From: a bacterium
GTDB taxonomy: Bacteria > Actinomycetota > Acidimicrobiia > Spongiisociales > UBA11373
Direction of reading: 5' to 3'
Length of the DNA stretch: 5,574 bases
Assembly: GCA_013202595.1 (NCBI GenBank)
Contig: JABMPV010000065.1
Location: forward strand, 1-5,574
Under the pieces are notes generated by a model. That model was not told where the DNA came from and ran no database searches. It saw nothing but the letters and a program-made list of their open reading frames with translations. The translations under genes and the position numbers were made by a program. Below, piece after piece: positions 5,265-5,574 of the stretch (the first letter of the stretch is position 1; every line of letters begins with the position of its first letter).

Positions 5265-5574
5265 CCGGAGTGACGGCGGCGTCCCTGCTCATGAGCGGAG
5301 CACCGGTCGGGCTCGCAGCCCTGGGTGCGGCCATCTTGATCCTCCCACCATGGCTGGTCCTCGCCGGCGTCGCATGTTGGGTGGTGCTCCTCAAGATGAA
5401 GTCGGGCCGCACTCGGGCGACCGCCGACGACGAGGCGGATGTCCTGCGCGGGCTGGCTGCCGAACTGGCCGCAGGGGCGTCTCTGAGATCCGGGCTGTCG
5501 GCAGCCGCATCCCGATCCGACGCGATCGATCTGAGCGAGGCCGCCCGCCTCGCCGAGGCCGGCATGCCCATGCC
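5252..5574 (+). CDS. tadB: TadB-like inner-membrane platform protein (3' end missing)
   Basis: From ATG 5252 the frame stays open for 107 codons to the right edge, so only the N-terminal part is visible. Residues 2-48 are almost entirely hydrophobic, enough for one or two membrane helices, ending in the positively charged KMKSGRTR. Then comes EADVLRGLAAELAAGASLRS (61-80). This looks like the beginning of the cytoplasmic T2SSF domain of TadB/TadC proteins, where a similar LAAEL-x-AG-x-SL-x-x-A pattern is common. The start overlaps the end of tadA by 13 nt, with a weak purine-rich GGAAGAG at 5243-5249 as ribosome site. Gene order after tadA supports TadB, which would anchor the motor to the membrane. 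A TadC identity or a fused platform cannot be excluded because the C-terminus is missing. Confidence 0.75.
   Translation, partial: MVLVAGVTAASLLMSGAPVGLAALGAAILILPPWLVLAGVACWVVLLKMKSGRTRATADDEADVLRGLAAELAAGASLRSGLSAAASRSDAIDLSEAARLAEAGMPM

Noticed and set aside
1..5574. CRISPR array, tRNA, insertion sequence or phage attachment site
   Set aside because: I saw no regularly spaced direct repeats, cloverleaf-like sequence, transposase motif or flanking inverted repeats anywhere in the window.

Overview
The window is GC-rich, densely coded DNA that most resembles a chromosome segment of an actinobacterium (Actinomycetota). The main reason is gene content. A HAD-IB phosphatase gene stands back to back with a CpaE/TadZ-like gene, followed by tadA and tadB. 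From memory, this is the arrangement at Mycobacterium tuberculosis Rv3661 / Rv3660c-Rv3659c-Rv3658c and in other actinobacteria. A leaderless-looking start and short gene overlaps fit the same picture. I cannot name the genus. There are no signs of a mobile element, CRISPR array, tRNA or rRNA.

Layout, left to right. (1) Positions 2-415 (+) hold the 3' part of an ArsR-like winged-helix regulator, cut by the left edge. It overlaps by 4 nt (ATGA) with (2) an MFS drug/metabolite exporter of the MFS_3/DHA3 type at 412-1914 (+). (3) A 117-nt convergent gap (1915-2031) holds three consecutive hairpins, probably a two-way transcription end. (4) msrA (methionine sulfoxide reductase A) lies at 2032-2667 (-). 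It sits 50 nt downstream of (5) a HAD-IB phosphatase with a C-terminal membrane anchor, 2718-3497 (-). The 50-nt gap contains a GC-rich hairpin. (6) A 163-nt divergent promoter region covers 3498-3660. (7) A Tad-type pilus/secretion operon then starts on the + strand: a small, degenerate CpaE/TadZ-like protein (3661-4221), the TadA secretion ATPase (4209-5264) and the start of a TadB-like inner-membrane platform protein (5252 to the right edge). Each of the last two overlaps its upstream neighbour by exactly 13 nt.

How the genes work together: the regulator and exporter look like a self-contained, locally regulated efflux pair. The Tad genes would encode the cytoplasmic motor (TadA), the membrane platform (TadB) and a localisation factor (CpaE/TadZ-like) for a Flp-type pilus or related secretion machine. 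The pilin and remaining parts would lie beyond the right edge. The HAD phosphatase and msrA look like a separate two-gene unit transcribed away from the Tad operon.

The most unusual observation is the CpaE/TadZ-like protein. It keeps the LLIDLDPGG strand of the MinD/ParA fold but appears to have lost both the P-loop and the Walker B aspartate, and it is only 186 residues long. I found no clear sign of a wholly new system. The remaining findings concern RNA structures and promoter architecture.
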